Positions 8,766-18,809 of a DNA stretch of 43,128 nt are shown piece by piece (position 1 is the first letter of the stretch; each line of letters opens with the position of its first letter). A model generated the notes under the pieces. It saw only the letters and a program-made list of their open reading frames with translations, was not told the DNA's origin and searched no databases. The stretch is taken from NCBI GenBank assembly GCA_023228865.1, contig JALOAH010000035.1:1-43128 (forward strand), given 5' to 3'. This DNA is from Porticoccaceae bacterium. Its GTDB lineage: Bacteria; Pseudomonadota; Gammaproteobacteria; Pseudomonadales; Porticoccaceae. The translations under genes were made by a program, and so were the position numbers.

Positions 8766-11495
8766 ATGTGGGAACTTGCCGGAGTGATTGTTGTGGTCGT
8801 CATGCTGGCAGGCATCGTGCTCGGCTGGGTCGCCTATTTTCGCGTCAAATCCCTGGAGCGGCAACTCGACGAATTAAAACAGCATCTTGGCAACAGCAGC
8901 ACTGCCACAGCGGGAATCACCGCTTCCTCCAACCCCCAGGAACATGGCCGCAGCATTAGCGAGACACACCGCCGTAGCAGTGAGGGGGAATCTGCCGAAC
9001 CGGCGAGCGCCCCCGATATTTTTCCTGAATTGCCTGATCTCGACGATTTATCACCCACAGCACACCCAGAGCAATCTGGCGACAGGCTGTTGTTATCAGC
9101 GGAAACCTCGCCTGGATTGCTAAGTCAATGGCGCAACCAATGGATGATCTGGCTCGGTGGGCTGTGCGTCGCCCTCGCCGGCATTTTTATGGTGCGTTAC
9201 AGCATCGAACAGGGACTGTTAAGCCCAGGGGCAAGAATTGGACTGGCGCTGGCAACCGGTATTGCCTTTCATATTGGCGCCGAATGGCTGCGCCGCCGTC
9301 GCGGCAGCCATCAGACCTTTGCCGCGCTGGCGGGAGGCGCCAGCATTACCCTTTACGCCGCGCTGCTGGCCAGCCTGCACCTGTATCAATTATTAAATGC
9401 CAATCTGGTATTCCTGCTGCTGGCGCTGGTGTCCCTGGCAACCATGGCGCTGGCGTTGCGCCAGGGGCCGATTCTCGCTGCCATGGGTATTTTAGGGGGC
9501 TATGCCGTGCCCATTCTGGTGTCTACCGGCAGCAACAATGTGGTTGCGGCCATGGTGTACGCAGTGATTATTTTTGCCTCGGGCTTGCTGCTGCTCCGCT
9601 ATGTGTTTCGTGCCTGGTTATTCTGGGGACTGATCGCCGGGGTCGCTGGCTGGTGGCTAGCGTCGATGACCAGTTCTCAGGCCGACAACGTCCAGGGGCT
9701 GTATTTGACTCTTGCCTGCTACCTGCTGCTGGCTATTCCCGACTTTGACTGGCTGCTGGGAAAGAAGCCATTAGAGAAAGAAGAACCTTTAGCGAATAAG
9801 GAGCCTTCAGAAAAAATCGCAACAGGCGCGGGCAAAAACCGGATTCAAACCGCTCTTGTTGTCCTTATCCTGGCCTGGGGTGTCTCCATCAGTCACCAGG
9901 GCGCAAGCACTCTGCAATCCTGGCAGGCCACCGTTCACTGGGGCACTTTGATTTTGATTATTGGCCTTGGTGTCGGCCGCGAGTCCATGTTCAGAGACCA
10001 GGGACTCAAAAACCAGGGGGCAAAACCCCTGCCCTGGATCAGCCTGCTGACACTGATTGCCGCTGTGGTGATTTCACGGCTTGAAGGTTCTTTCGGCAAT
10101 GGCATTGTCCTGATCTCCCTGGGTGACGAACATGCTGCGGGGTTTCAGGGTTTTATTCTGCAAATTGCTCTGCTATACGCTTTTATCAGCTTTGTTGCCC
10201 TGAAAACCAGAGGCTTTTGCCACTTTCGGGCATCTCTGGCGCTGCTGTCTCCCCTGCTTTTGCTCGCCCTGGTTTATGTGCTCACCGGGGATCTGTCCGG
10301 CTCCTGGCAGTGGAGCCTGGCAACCATCAGCTTCGGGGTCGGTTATCTTGGCGTCGCCAGTTTTAAACTGCAAAAATCCAGCGACAGCGCCTGGCCGCTG
10401 TGGCTTATTCTCGGTGGCCATATGGCCTATTCCCTGGCGGTGGCCATGTATTTCCGCGAGGCCGGGCTGACCCTGGCGCTGGCGGCGCAACTCATTACCC
10501 TGGCGTGGTTGATACGAAAATACAGCTTGCCGTGGCTGCCATGGCTGGTCAAGGCGGTGCTGGCAATTGTGGTGGCGCGGCTGAGTTTGAACCCCTGGTT
10601 GGCAAGCTATTCGGCGGATATTCACTGGTCGCTGTGGATCTACGGCGGCAGTACCCTGTGCTGTTTTATCGCCAGCCGGGTTATTGCCGGTAACAACAGA
10701 CTCCAACCCTGGCTGGCGGCGGCAACGGCGCATCTGCTGGTGCTCACCCTCGGGGCGGAAGTGCGTTACTGGCTCTACGATGGCGACATTTTCACTGCCC
10801 ACTACAGCCTTAAGGAGTCCGCCATCAATAGCTGCCTGTGGGCGGCCATGGGGCTTAGCTATCACTACAGATCAGGTTTCAGCGCCAATCTCAAACCCAT
10901 CTATAGCTGGGCTGCAGCGATTCTGTTAACACTGGCATTGCTCAGTTACGGGCTTGCCGCCACTGTGTTAAACCCCCTGTGGCATGTTGCGACCATTTCG
11001 CCGCGCCCGCTGTTCAATCTACTCCTGCTGGCCTACGGCTTGCCGATTATTCTGGCGCTGCTGGTACACAGATACTATCTCGTGGCTGTGAGACAGTTGG
11101 CGGGCATTGTCGCCGCCGCTGGTTTGCTGCTGTTTGTCAGCCTGGAAATTCGCCACCTCTGGCAGGGGGAATTAAGTCTTTTCGCCATCACCAGCAACGG
11201 CGAGCTCTACACCTACTCCATTGTCTGGCTGTTGATGGCGGTTGCCGCCGTTGTTATTGGCACCATCTGGCGCAGAAGCGGCATTAGTAAGGGCGGCTTT
11301 TTGTTGCTCGCCATGGTTATTGCGAAAATTTTTGTTGTCGATATGGCCGACCTGGAAGGACTCCTCAGAGTGGCGTCTTTTATGGGGCTGGGGCTGTCCC
11401 TGCTGGGGCTGGCCTATTTGCGCTCAAAACTCACCGCCATTCCAGCGCTGAACCCTACTCAGAAAAACCCCACACAGGAAACAATCGCAAAATGA
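8766..11495 (+). CDS. DUF2339-domain polytopic membrane protein
   Basis: About 909 residues from ATG 8766. An N-terminal helix (MWELAGVIVVVVMLAGIVLG) is followed by a short coiled stretch (LERQLDELKQ), a polar low-complexity linker to about residue 115, and then more than 20 closely packed hydrophobic helices with short loops. This is the DUF2339 pattern; the biochemical function is unknown. A longer reading from 8595 would begin inside repeat copy C, so I reject it. Helix-end motifs such as LGGYAVPILVSTGSNNVVAA are typical of the family. The stop overlaps the start of the methyltransferase gene (ATGA), which implies translational coupling. Confidence 0.88.
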   Translation: MWELAGVIVVVVMLAGIVLGWVAYFRVKSLERQLDELKQHLGNSSTATAGITASSNPQEHGRSISETHRRSSEGESAEPASAPDIFPELPDLDDLSPTAHPEQSGDRLLLSAETSPGLLSQWRNQWMIWLGGLCVALAGIFMVRYSIEQGLLSPGARIGLALATGIAFHIGAEWLRRRRGSHQTFAALAGGASITLYAALLASLHLYQLLNANLVFLLLALVSLATMALALRQGPILAAMGILGGYAVPILVSTGSNNVVAAMVYAVIIFASGLLLLRYVFRAWLFWGLIAGVAGWWLASMTSSQADNVQGLYLTLACYLLLAIPDFDWLLGKKPLEKEEPLANKEPSEKIATGAGKNRIQTALVVLILAWGVSISHQGASTLQSWQATVHWGTLILIIGLGVGRESMFRDQGLKNQGAKPLPWISLLTLIAAVVISRLEGSFGNGIVLISLGDEHAAGFQGFILQIALLYAFISFVALKTRGFCHFRASLALLSPLLLLALVYVLTGDLSGSWQWSLATISFGVGYLGVASFKLQKSSDSAWPLWLILGGHMAYSLAVAMYFREAGLTLALAAQLITLAWLIRKYSLPWLPWLVKAVLAIVVARLSLNPWLASYSADIHWSLWIYGGSTLCCFIASRVIAGNNRLQPWLAAATAHLLVLTLGAEVRYWLYDGDIFTAHYSLKESAINSCLWAAMGLSYHYRSGFSANLKPIYSWAAAILLTLALLSYGLAATVLNPLWHVATISPRPLFNLLLLAYGLPIILALLVHRYYLVAVRQLAGIVAAAGLLLFVSLEIRHLWQGELSLFAITSNGELYTYSIVWLLMAVAAVVIGTIWRRSGISKGGFLLLAMVIAKIFVVDMADLEGLLRVASFMGLGLSLLGLAYLRSKLTAIPALNPTQKNPTQETIAK

Positions 11496-12094
11496 CCGAC
11501 TTATTCGCCGCAAAATCTGCAGACTTCGACCAAAATCCTTTTGTCGCCCAGCTGTCCGCTGCTGTTGGCAAGGCAGTGCTAGCCAATATTGATTTGAAGG
11601 CAACCATGGCTGTCCTTGATTTTGGCGCTGGCACAGGGCTCATCAGTAGCCAGCTTGCCCCCCATGTAGGGCGCATTGTCGCCGTGGATATTTCACCCGC
11701 CATGCTGGACAAGCTGGTGGCAAAGCCCGGTCTTAAAGACAAGGTTGTCACCTGTTGCCAGGATTTGCTTATCCAGCCACTCACAGAAAAATTTGATGTT
11801 GTTGTCAGCGCCATGGCCATGCACCATATCGAAGACACCAGACAATTAATAACCACCCTGAGCGCGCACCTCAAACCCGGCGGTCAGATTGCCCTGGCGG
11901 ATCTCGACAGCGAAGATGGCAGTTTTCACCCTGTCGATACTGGCGGTGTTTTCCACCATGGCTTCGACCGCGATCAACTGGCTGCCCTGCTCACCACTGC
12001 GGGTTTTCGCGACATCCATTTTTGTACTGCCCACAACGCCGAGCGCGACAACGGTGTTTTCCCGGTTTTTTTGGTCACCGCCAAATGGCACTGA
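11492..12094 (+). CDS. Class I SAM-dependent methyltransferase
   Basis: A 200-residue soluble protein. SAM-binding motif I is VLDFGAGTGL at 41-50; motif II has the acidic residue in VAVDISPAML; motif IV-like VVSAMAMHHIEDT and post-motif LKPGGQIALADLD follow. This is the Methyltransf_11/25 fold. The MHHI segment is common in small-molecule methyltransferases, but the substrate cannot be assigned. Its ATG overlaps the DUF2339 stop by 4 bases, so it is probably co-translated with that membrane protein, though no functional link is known. Confidence 0.9.
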   Translation: MTDLFAAKSADFDQNPFVAQLSAAVGKAVLANIDLKATMAVLDFGAGTGLISSQLAPHVGRIVAVDISPAMLDKLVAKPGLKDKVVTCCQDLLIQPLTEKFDVVVSAMAMHHIEDTRQLITTLSAHLKPGGQIALADLDSEDGSFHPVDTGGVFHHGFDRDQLAALLTTAGFRDIHFCTAHNAERDNGVFPVFLVTAKWH

Positions 12095-12403
12095 TCGACT
12101 CGTGCGGGGTTGCCATTTAGCCCTGCATAAAACACTGGCACAGGCATTGCATTTGGTTTTAGGCACCAAGGGAGAAATTGCAGACTCAGGGATTTTGTTC
12201 TCGACTGTCAGGCGCTGGGTGCACTCATTCTTAAAAAATGCGCGCATTTGGGCATTTTTCTCTATTCAACGCCTGCTTATGGGCATTTTTTTGCCCCAAT
12301 TTGGCCATTAAAGAGCTGCCGAGAACACCTCCACTATCTGCACAGGGTTTCTCTCCATCACTTCTTACTGTTGTATTTCCTAATGGCGGGAAAAGGCGGA
12401 TCA
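12095..12403. other. Gap of about 309 bp without a supported gene
   Basis: No coding signal that I trust. It contains AT-rich runs and a near-direct repeat: TGGGCATTTTT occurs twice (about 12248 and 12281), each time just after a pyrimidine-rich stretch. A promoter for the small downstream gene is likely here, but I cannot place -35 and -10 boxes with confidence. Confidence 0.4.
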
Positions 12404-12829
12404 ATGGCGACGACTCAATTTACCAAAGAAATGGTGGATCTGCTCACCAAAATTAAAAAGCACCTCCGCGAAAAATACGACATCAGCATCGCATTTGCAG
12501 ACCCTCTTCTTCTCGACAAACTGGCAGAATTGCGCAACCTCAAAGACCCTTTATTACAGAGTATGATTCGCTATCTGATGGCGCTGGCGGGAGGTGGCTG
12601 GACGGCAAAATACGAGGGCACTGTCGTCGAAGAACCGCCTCAGCCGACAAGAATTGAACCAACACTCAAAGGCGCCAAAAAACTCTTCGGCCTCTATCGC
12701 GGGCATTCGGGGGAAATATCAAAAATTAACACTGACAGCGATAATGAAGTACCTGCAGCCATGGAAACCGCCGCACCGGAAAAGAAAAAGCCGACGCGCT
12801 ATTATCGCGGCCAGCCCATCTATGATTAA
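12404..12829 (+). CDS. Hypothetical protein with C-terminal YYRGQPI motif
   Basis: A 141-residue protein, not recognised. The N-terminal half (FTKEMVDLLTKIKKHLREKY) is helical and charged and ends in a short hydrophobic helix (MIRYLMALAGGGW). The middle is Pro/Glu-rich, and the tail is basic, ending RYYRGQPIYD. The YRG element occurs twice (LYRGHSG and YYRGQP). ATG 12404 has a purine-rich stretch (AAAGGCGGATCA) in front; ATG 12383 is an in-frame alternative. It is convergent with rlmH, only 23 bp away. Reading-frame length and codon use support a real gene. Confidence 0.6.
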   Translation: MATTQFTKEMVDLLTKIKKHLREKYDISIAFADPLLLDKLAELRNLKDPLLQSMIRYLMALAGGGWTAKYEGTVVEEPPQPTRIEPTLKGAKKLFGLYRGHSGEISKINTDSDNEVPAAMETAAPEKKKPTRYYRGQPIYD

Positions 12830-12852
12830 AAATCCCGGCAATTGGCAGGCAG

Positions 12853-13320
12853 TTATTTATGGTAGGGATGACCCGCGTTCAACGTCCAGGCCCGGTAAAG
12901 CTGTTCCATCAGCAAAATTCTCACCAGGGGATGGGGCAGGGTCAACGGCGACAATGACCAGGCCTGGTCGGCGCGACTGAGGCATTGGGGCGCCAGGCCG
13001 TCAGGGCCACCGATCAACAGATTGTAATTGCGACCGCTTTCCTGCCAACCCCGCAGCTGCTGCGCCAGTTTTTCTGTACTCCAGGGTTTGCCGAGCACAT
13101 CCAGCGCCACCACGCCGTCGCCGGAACCTATGGCTTTAAGCATCGCTTCGCCTTCCTTTGCCATGGCTTTTTCCACAGGCTGACTCTTGCCTCGCTGCCC
13201 CAAGGGCAACTCGACCAGCTCTACCCGCAATTCCGGCGGCATGCGCTTGGCGTATTCATTGAAGCCGTCGCTGACCCAGGGGGGCATGCGGGTGCCAACG
13301 GCAAGAATTCGCAAGCGCAC
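12853..13320 (-). CDS. rlmH: 23S rRNA (pseudouridine1915-N3)-methyltransferase RlmH
   Basis: 155 residues, the usual length. The SPOUT-knot signatures are clear: LLIGGPDGL in the SAM-binding region, [20 protein letters not shown], and the invariant tail [14 protein letters not shown]. RlmH methylates pseudouridine 1915 in helix 69 of 23S rRNA on the assembled 70S ribosome. It is last in the run proA-nadD-rsfS-rlmH, 13 bp after rsfS. In many relatives mrdA/rodA follow; here the next gene is a convergent unknown, so that link is broken. Confidence 0.97.
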   Translation of the reverse strand: MRLRILAVGTRMPPWVSDGFNEYAKRMPPELRVELVELPLGQRGKSQPVEKAMAKEGEAMLKAIGSGDGVVALDVLGKPWSTEKLAQQLRGWQESGRNYNLLIGGPDGLAPQCLSRADQAWSLSPLTLPHPLVRILLMEQLYRAWTLNAGHPYHK

Positions 13321-13333
13321 CGGATTTTACCTG

Positions 13334-13675
13334 TTACCTGCGTTTAACATCGTCTGGCCTGATAGACCAGAGTTTTTCAAGCTCATAAAAGGCGCGGGTT
13401 TCCGGCAGCATCACATGAACCACCACATCGCCGAGATCCACCAGCACCCATTCCGAACCTTCCATGCCTTCGACGCCGATGGGCTGGAAACCGGCTTTTT
13501 TGCTCTGCTCTATAACATTGTCTGCCAACGCTTTAACCTGGCGGCTGGAGTTGCCGCTGGCAACCACCAGTGTGTCCATGACGTCCGTCAGTTTGGTGAC
13601 GTCGAGAACAGCGATATTCAGGCCTTTAATATCTTCCAGGGCGTTTATAACAATGTCTGTGAGGGTTTTGCTCAT
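13334..13675 (-). CDS. rsfS: Ribosome silencing factor RsfS
   Basis: 113 residues, DUF143/RsfS fold. Recognisable segments are DVTKLTDVMDTLVVASGNSS, RQVKALADNV, and EGMEGSEWVLVDLGDVVVHV. RsfS binds ribosomal protein L14 and blocks 30S-50S joining during starvation or stationary phase. It lies between nadD (41 bp upstream) and rlmH (13 bp downstream) on the same strand, the classical order, so an operon is likely. Confidence 0.96.
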   Translation of the reverse strand: MSKTLTDIVINALEDIKGLNIAVLDVTKLTDVMDTLVVASGNSSRQVKALADNVIEQSKKAGFQPIGVEGMEGSEWVLVDLGDVVVHVMLPETRAFYELEKLWSIRPDDVKRR

Positions 13676-13716
13676 CGGATCTCCCGCGGGATGCGTCTAA
13701 TAATGTCAGTTAACAA

Positions 13717-14355
13717 TCAGGATTGTACATAAAGCCGGTGGCTGTGAATGTAATCAATCACAGCGTCCGGTGTCAGGTAGCGAATGGATTCATTTTTTTT
13801 AAGTTTGTCGCGAAGCGCCGTGGCGGCGACAGGCAGCAATGTCATTTCATCAACAAAAATATAGCCTGCGGGCTTGGTCAATAATTCGGCAGCGTCAAAA
13901 ACCCGGTGGCCGGACGCCCACTCCGCCACTTCACCCTGGGTTGGCATTGCCCAGCCTGGGCGGGCGACAACCACAAGATGACAAACCTGAAGGAACTCCC
14001 GCCAGCGATGCCAGGTGGCGAAATGAATCAGGGAGTCCATCCCCATACAGAAACAGAGGGGTTCGTCATTGCCAAGTTCTGCCCGCAGTTGCTCAAGGGT
14101 ATCCATGCTGTAGGAAAATCCCGGCCGCGCTATTTCCCGATTATCCACCACAAGCCCTGGCTCCCCGCGAATGGCCAGCTCCACCATGGCCAACCGCTGA
14201 TTGGCAGGCGTCATAGGCGTCTCGCGATGGGGAGGGTCGCCGCAGGGAATCAACAGCATGCGATCCAGGCGGAGAAACTCCCGCAGCTCCACCGCCGTGC
14301 GCAAATGGCCGATATGAACGGGATCAAAGGTGCCGCCGAAGATGCCGGTGGCCAC
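13717..14355 (-). CDS. nadD: Nicotinate-nucleotide adenylyltransferase NadD
   Basis: 212 residues, normal length. The N-terminal nucleotidyltransferase motif GGTFDPVHIGHLR (with the HxGH catalytic pair) and the C-terminal segment ALRDKLKKNESIRYL-TPDAVIDYI identify NadD, which adenylates NaMN to NaAD in NAD synthesis. The usual ISxTxxR signature is altered to VAATALR. It starts 2 bp after proA ends, so it is translationally linked to that gene. Confidence 0.96.
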   Translation of the reverse strand: MATGIFGGTFDPVHIGHLRTAVELREFLRLDRMLLIPCGDPPHRETPMTPANQRLAMVELAIRGEPGLVVDNREIARPGFSYSMDTLEQLRAELGNDEPLCFCMGMDSLIHFATWHRWREFLQVCHLVVVARPGWAMPTQGEVAEWASGHRVFDAAELLTKPAGYIFVDEMTLLPVAATALRDKLKKNESIRYLTPDAVIDYIHSHRLYVQS

Positions 14356-14357
14356 GG

Positions 14358-15611
14358 TCAGCTCCGCACCTCACCATTGCCCAGCACAATCCACTTTTGA
14401 CTGGTAAGCCCATCCAGACCCACCGGGCCGCGGGCGTGGATTTTGTCGGTGGAAATGCCGATTTCCGCCCCCAGGCCGTATTCAAAACCGTCGGCAAAGC
14501 GGGTGGAGGCATTAACCATCACCGAGCTGGAATCCACTTCCGTCAAAAAGCGGCGGGCGCGGCTGTAATTTTCAGAGACGATCGCCTCCGTATGGCCGGA
14601 GCTGTAACCATTGATATGGTCGATGGCCTCGTCCAACCCGGCCACCACTTTAATGGCGAGAATGGGCGCCAGATATTCCGTGCTCCAGTCGCTTTCCGTT
14701 GCCGCCTTGCAGGCAATGATGGCGGCGGTTTTAGGGCACCCCCGCAGTTCCACACCTTTTTCGCCATAGGCGGCGGCGAGGCGCGGCAAAATCTCCCGGG
14801 CAACGGCTTCTGCAACCACCAGGGTTTCCATGGCGTTGCAGACACCGTAGCGGTGGGTCTTGGCGTTGACGGCAATGGCAAAGGCCTTGTCGAGGTCGGC
14901 TTCGTCGTCAATATAAACATGGCAGTTGCCATCCAAGTGCTTGATCACCGGCACCCTGGCGTCGCGGCTGATGCGCTCGATCAAGCCCTTGCCACCCCGT
15001 GGCACAATGACATCGACAAATTCCGGCATGGTAATCAACTCTCCCACTGCAGCGCGATCGGTGGTCTCGATCACCTGGACAGCAGTTTCCGGCAGCCCGG
15101 CCACCGCCAAACCCTGGCGAATACAGGCGGCGATGGCCTGGTTGGAATGAATGGCTTCGGAGCCGCCGCGCAAAATGGTGGCGTTGCCGGATTTGAGACA
15201 GAGACTGGCGGCGTCGATGGTGACATTGGGGCGGGACTCATAAATGATACCCACCACCCCCAGGGGCACGCGCATTTTGCCCACCTGAATACCGCTGGGG
15301 CGGTAGCGAAGCTCGCTGATTTCGCCGACGGGATCAGCCAGGGCGGCAACCTGGTGCAAACCTTCGATCATATTGTCGACGCGGGCGCCATGGATTTCGA
15401 GGCGCTCGAGAAGCGCCGAATCGAGACTCTTGACCCGTCCGGCCTCCATATCGCGACCGTTGGCAGTCAGCAGGGCGTCGCGGCTTTTGTCAAGGGCGTC
15501 GGCGGTGGCCAGCAGCGCCCTGTTTTTGACACCAGTACCGGCGCTGGCAATCTGTCGGGAAGCAGCTCTGGCGTTGCGCCCCAGAGCGGCCATGTAAGCA
15601 TTAATATCCAT
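14358..15611 (-). CDS. proA: Gamma-glutamyl phosphate reductase ProA
   Basis: 417 residues, the usual size. Aldehyde-dehydrogenase fold with the ProA markers [28 protein letters not shown], and the catalytic cysteine C258 in [12 protein letters not shown]. It converts gamma-glutamyl phosphate to glutamate semialdehyde with NADPH, the second step of proline synthesis. proB is not in the window. It heads the proA-nadD-rsfS-rlmH run; the 81 bp between it and the Lon-domain gene could carry its promoter. Confidence 0.97.
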   Translation of the reverse strand: MDINAYMAALGRNARAASRQIASAGTGVKNRALLATADALDKSRDALLTANGRDMEAGRVKSLDSALLERLEIHGARVDNMIEGLHQVAALADPVGEISELRYRPSGIQVGKMRVPLGVVGIIYESRPNVTIDAASLCLKSGNATILRGGSEAIHSNQAIAACIRQGLAVAGLPETAVQVIETTDRAAVGELITMPEFVDVIVPRGGKGLIERISRDARVPVIKHLDGNCHVYIDDEADLDKAFAIAVNAKTHRYGVCNAMETLVVAEAVAREILPRLAAAYGEKGVELRGCPKTAAIIACKAATESDWSTEYLAPILAIKVVAGLDEAIDHINGYSSGHTEAIVSENYSRARRFLTEVDSSSVMVNASTRFADGFEYGLGAEIGISTDKIHARGPVGLDGLTSQKWIVLGNGEVRS

Positions 15612-15692
15612 GGGCTATCGCAATCGTTGGCAAAAGGGGCACATTATAGCCGCCGCCTGTGGCAATGGCACTGATCTGGCGATTAATTGCCA

Positions 15693-16310
15693 TTATGGAC
15701 GATCGCCGTCATCCAGGCCTTCCACCAGCCTGGCGATGCCATGGCGTATCAATTCCAGGCGGATACGGGGATCAGACTCGCCGAGCACCGCCATTTTGGC
15801 CTTCAGCGACAGGGGCAACAATGTCGCCAGCCGCCAGCCCAGGGTTGTCACATCCAGGGGCTGATCGACAAAAAGACTCTTGATGCGCAGCCCCGCCTCC
15901 AGCTCTTCGAGGAGTTGCTCCAGATCCATAGCGTCGTCGCCCAGCCTGATCTGTGGCTCCGGCGCCAAAATATCCGCTTCGGCAACAATCAGACCGTCAC
16001 CCTTGACCTCGCTGCCGTAAATTCGCACTCGGCAATTTCCGCAGATGGTAATCGCCAACAGGCCATCCTGCTGTTGATCCCAATCGATGATCGACACCAG
16101 GGTTCCCCAGTGATAAAACTCGGGAACCTCACCAACCTCAAGACCGCGAATAATGGGCGTCATGGCAAAAGAGGTTTGATTGCGCACAGACTCCCTCACC
16201 AGATTCAGGTAGCGCTGCTCGAAAATTCGCAGTTTGGTATTCACTCCGGGAAATACCACCTGGCCGAGGGGGAAGAGCGGCAGCGTTGTCAGTTGCACGG
16301 CGTCGGGCAA
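15693..16310 (-). CDS. Lon-protease N-terminal (substrate-binding) domain protein
   Basis: 205 residues made almost entirely of a LON_substr_bdg domain: it begins TTLPLFPLGQVVFPG, followed by LRIFEQRYLNLV and GTLVSIIDWDQQQDGLLAIT. There is no AAA+ or Ser-Lys protease domain. Stand-alone proteins of this kind are common in gammaproteobacteria; their role is not firmly known, though substrate recognition is the usual suggestion. It lies upstream of proA on the same strand and is divergent from the DUF4124 gene. Confidence 0.9.
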   Translation of the reverse strand: MPDAVQLTTLPLFPLGQVVFPGVNTKLRIFEQRYLNLVRESVRNQTSFAMTPIIRGLEVGEVPEFYHWGTLVSIIDWDQQQDGLLAITICGNCRVRIYGSEVKGDGLIVAEADILAPEPQIRLGDDAMDLEQLLEELEAGLRIKSLFVDQPLDVTTLGWRLATLLPLSLKAKMAVLGESDPRIRLELIRHGIARLVEGLDDGDRP

Positions 16311-16418
16311 GATAAACTCCCTATGGAAACACGGCTAAAACCAGCTGCCCGAGGAACCGGAATGAATCACTCCAGTCCAAGGGCTATACTGCAACCATGA
16401 TAGCAAGAGTTGGTTCCA

Positions 16419-16973
16419 ATGAAACCGTTAAAGCTGATCCGCCGCCCTAGTGAAAAGCTCCCGAGCGTTGGTTTGCACCTGATCGCCATTCTCGCTCTTG
16501 CCCTTGCGCTACAGGCCAGCGCCGCCACCGTCTACAAGTACAGGGATGAAAATGGCGCCATCACCTACAGTGACAGCCCACCGACCCACACCGATGATTA
16601 CGAAATCATAGAGATACAGAGCAGCGAACCCAGTGACCCCCAAGCCCATCAACAAATGCTGGAGCAAATGGCCAAAACCAGCGACCGCCTTCAGGCCGAT
16701 CGCCGCCAGCGGGAAGAAGATAGGCAAAAAACTGCACAATCAAGAAGTTCAGCGCCTCCCTACTATCCAGCAACCGCGCAGCCAGAACCCGATTACTACC
16801 CTGGCTACCCTTTCCTCCGCCGCAATTATCACCGCACATCCCGGCCTCCCTACCGAAACGAGCGGGAAACAGTCCGCCCAGACAATCCCCTGGATCGCGT
16901 CAGAACACCGCTGAAAATCCCCTCCTATGGCACTGGCGAAAACTTCAGGCAGCGACATGGCGTGGAAAACTGA
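16419..16973 (+). CDS. DUF4124-domain secreted protein
   Basis: About 184 residues from ATG 16419. A TTG at 16410 would add three residues but is less likely. A basic N-terminus and a hydrophobic signal helix (LHLIAILALALALQASA) are followed directly by the DUF4124 core, TVYKYRDENGAITYSDSPP. Then comes a Gln/Arg-rich helical stretch and a Tyr/Pro-rich tail (PYYPATAQPEPDYYPGYPF), likely disordered. It is probably periplasmic; the function is unknown. It is convergent with the SLC13 permease gene. Confidence 0.85.
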   Translation: MKPLKLIRRPSEKLPSVGLHLIAILALALALQASAATVYKYRDENGAITYSDSPPTHTDDYEIIEIQSSEPSDPQAHQQMLEQMAKTSDRLQADRRQREEDRQKTAQSRSSAPPYYPATAQPEPDYYPGYPFLRRNYHRTSRPPYRNERETVRPDNPLDRVRTPLKIPSYGTGENFRQRHGVEN

Positions 16974-17030
16974 GTGCCGTCAAACGCTGCTTCCAAAACC
17001 GGGATATGACATTTTCACTGCAGAACGCCG

Positions 17031-18809
17031 TTAAACCGCTACCAGTGACCACCCACAAAGCAATACTGCCAGTGCGGTAATACCCACGATCAGGTTCATG
17101 GGCAAACCTATGCGGAGAAAATCCGTGAATTTATAGCCACCGGGACCGTAGACCATCAGGTTGGTCTGATAACCCAGGGGCGTGGCAAAGCTGGCGGACG
17201 CCGCAAGCATAATCGCAAACACAAACGGCTCATTATTGAGGCCGGCTTTCTCGGTAATTTCCAACACAATCGGCAGCATGACAATGGCCGCCGCATTGTT
17301 GGTAATAATTTCCGTCAGAATCGAGACTGTGATGTACGACAACACCAGCATCAGCCAAGGTGTGCCACCACTGAGAAAGACGATATTTTCCGCTATGTAG
17401 GTGGCGGCACCGGTTTTCTGCAAAGCCGCCCCCAGGGCAAACGAGGCGCCGATGGTAATCAACACACTGAGGTCAATACTTTTTTCCGCCTGACTGGCAG
17501 AGCAGCACCCGGTAACCAGCATCAAACCGGCGCCAATCAGGGACGCGTTGAGCATACTGATCACCTCAAAACCCGCCAGCACAACCACGGTGAGCAGTAT
17601 GCCCCAGGCGAGATAGGCGCGTTCGTGTCTTGGCGGCTCTTCATCGAGATCGTTAACTAACAGAAAATCCTTGTTATAGCGCTGGCGGGTCACAAACGCG
17701 GGGCGAGCCTCCATCAACAGGGTATCGCCCGCTTCAAGCTTGATGGTACCGAGATTGCCCTTTACCCGCTCGCCATTTCTGGCAACGGCGAGAATAGCGG
17801 CGCCGTAGCGGTCGCGAAAACGGGCATCGCGAATGGCCTGACCAACGGCATCACAGTGGGGTGACACCACCGCCTCCACCAGGCGGCGCTCCGCCCTGTC
17901 TGCAGACAAATTGACAGCTTCGCCGTTTTCCGGTGAGGGAATAATGCCCTTGATACGCAACAGGTCGGAAATGGCTTCTGTATCCCCGGCAAACACCAGA
18001 CGATCGCCGCCCTTGAGGTGCTCTTCGGAAGACACCGCAGTGACAATGGAACCCTCGCGGTCAATTTCCACCAGGTAAACCCGCTTCAAATTTCTGAGAC
18101 CCGCACCTTCCACAGTCTTGCCCACCAAGGGTCCCAAGGGATCCACAGACACCTCAAGGGTAAACTCGCGCAAATTGGCAAAGGCCTTATTGTCGCGGCG
18201 ATCGGGCAGCAAACGGGGCGCCGCCAGCCAGATAAACAAACAGCCGACAATAGCCACGGGCAAGCCAATCAGGGTGATCGAAAATAGGGAAAAACCCGCC
18301 TCGCCGGTAATGCTCTGATACTGGCCATTAACGACAAGGTTGGTGCTGGTGCCAATCATCGTCAGAGTGCCGCCGAGAATGGCGCTGTAGCTGAGGGGAA
18401 TCATCAATTTGGAGGGCGCAATATTGATCTTGCGCGACCAGGCGTGAATGGCGGGAATCATGGTTGCCACCACAGGGGTATTATTGAGAAAGCCACTGAG
18501 CAACACTACAGGCGCAAAAATGCGCGGCAGCGCCGTTCTCACCGTGCGCGGATTGCCAAGGACTCCATGCACCAGCAGATCCACGCCCCCCGAGGCATGA
18601 ATACCCGTGGCCACCACATACATGGCGGCCACCGTAATAAGCCCCGAATTACTGAACCCTGCAAAGGCCTCACCGGCCGTGAGAATGCCGAGCACACTGA
18701 GAATGGCAAGGGCGCCCATCATCACCACATGGGAGCTTAATCGGGTCAATATCAATGTTGCCAGCACCGTCAAAGTGAGCGCCAGCGTTATCCAGCCCTG
18801 CCAATCCAT
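17031..18809 (-). CDS. SLC13/DASS-family permease with two RCK_C (TrkA-C) domains
   Basis: 592 residues. An N-terminal membrane half (about 1-190; FSNSGLITVAAMYVVATGI and LNNTPVVATMIPAI are family signatures) and a C-terminal membrane half (about 395-592; ITNNAAAIVMLPI and YQTNLMVYGPGGY) enclose two cytoplasmic RCK_C domains at about 205-285 and 300-375. This architecture belongs to the divalent anion:Na+ symporter group, whose substrates include sulfate and dicarboxylates. The substrate is not decidable here. It is a single gene with a 127 bp AT-rich upstream gap to the alcohol dehydrogenase gene's 3' end. Confidence 0.92.
   Translation of the reverse strand: MDWQGWITLALTLTVLATLILTRLSSHVVMMGALAILSVLGILTAGEAFAGFSNSGLITVAAMYVVATGIHASGGVDLLVHGVLGNPRTVRTALPRIFAPVVLLSGFLNNTPVVATMIPAIHAWSRKINIAPSKLMIPLSYSAILGGTLTMIGTSTNLVVNGQYQSITGEAGFSLFSITLIGLPVAIVGCLFIWLAAPRLLPDRRDNKAFANLREFTLEVSVDPLGPLVGKTVEGAGLRNLKRVYLVEIDREGSIVTAVSSEEHLKGGDRLVFAGDTEAISDLLRIKGIIPSPENGEAVNLSADRAERRLVEAVVSPHCDAVGQAIRDARFRDRYGAAILAVARNGERVKGNLGTIKLEAGDTLLMEARPAFVTRQRYNKDFLLVNDLDEEPPRHERAYLAWGILLTVVVLAGFEVISMLNASLIGAGLMLVTGCCSASQAEKSIDLSVLITIGASFALGAALQKTGAATYIAENIVFLSGGTPWLMLVLSYITVSILTEIITNNAAAIVMLPIVLEITEKAGLNNEPFVFAIMLAASASFATPLGYQTNLMVYGPGGYKFTDFLRIGLPMNLIVGITALAVLLCGWSLVAV

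Noticed and set aside
14397..15674. A 425-codon open frame opposite proA
   Set aside because: Antisense to a complete ProA with its active-site Cys.
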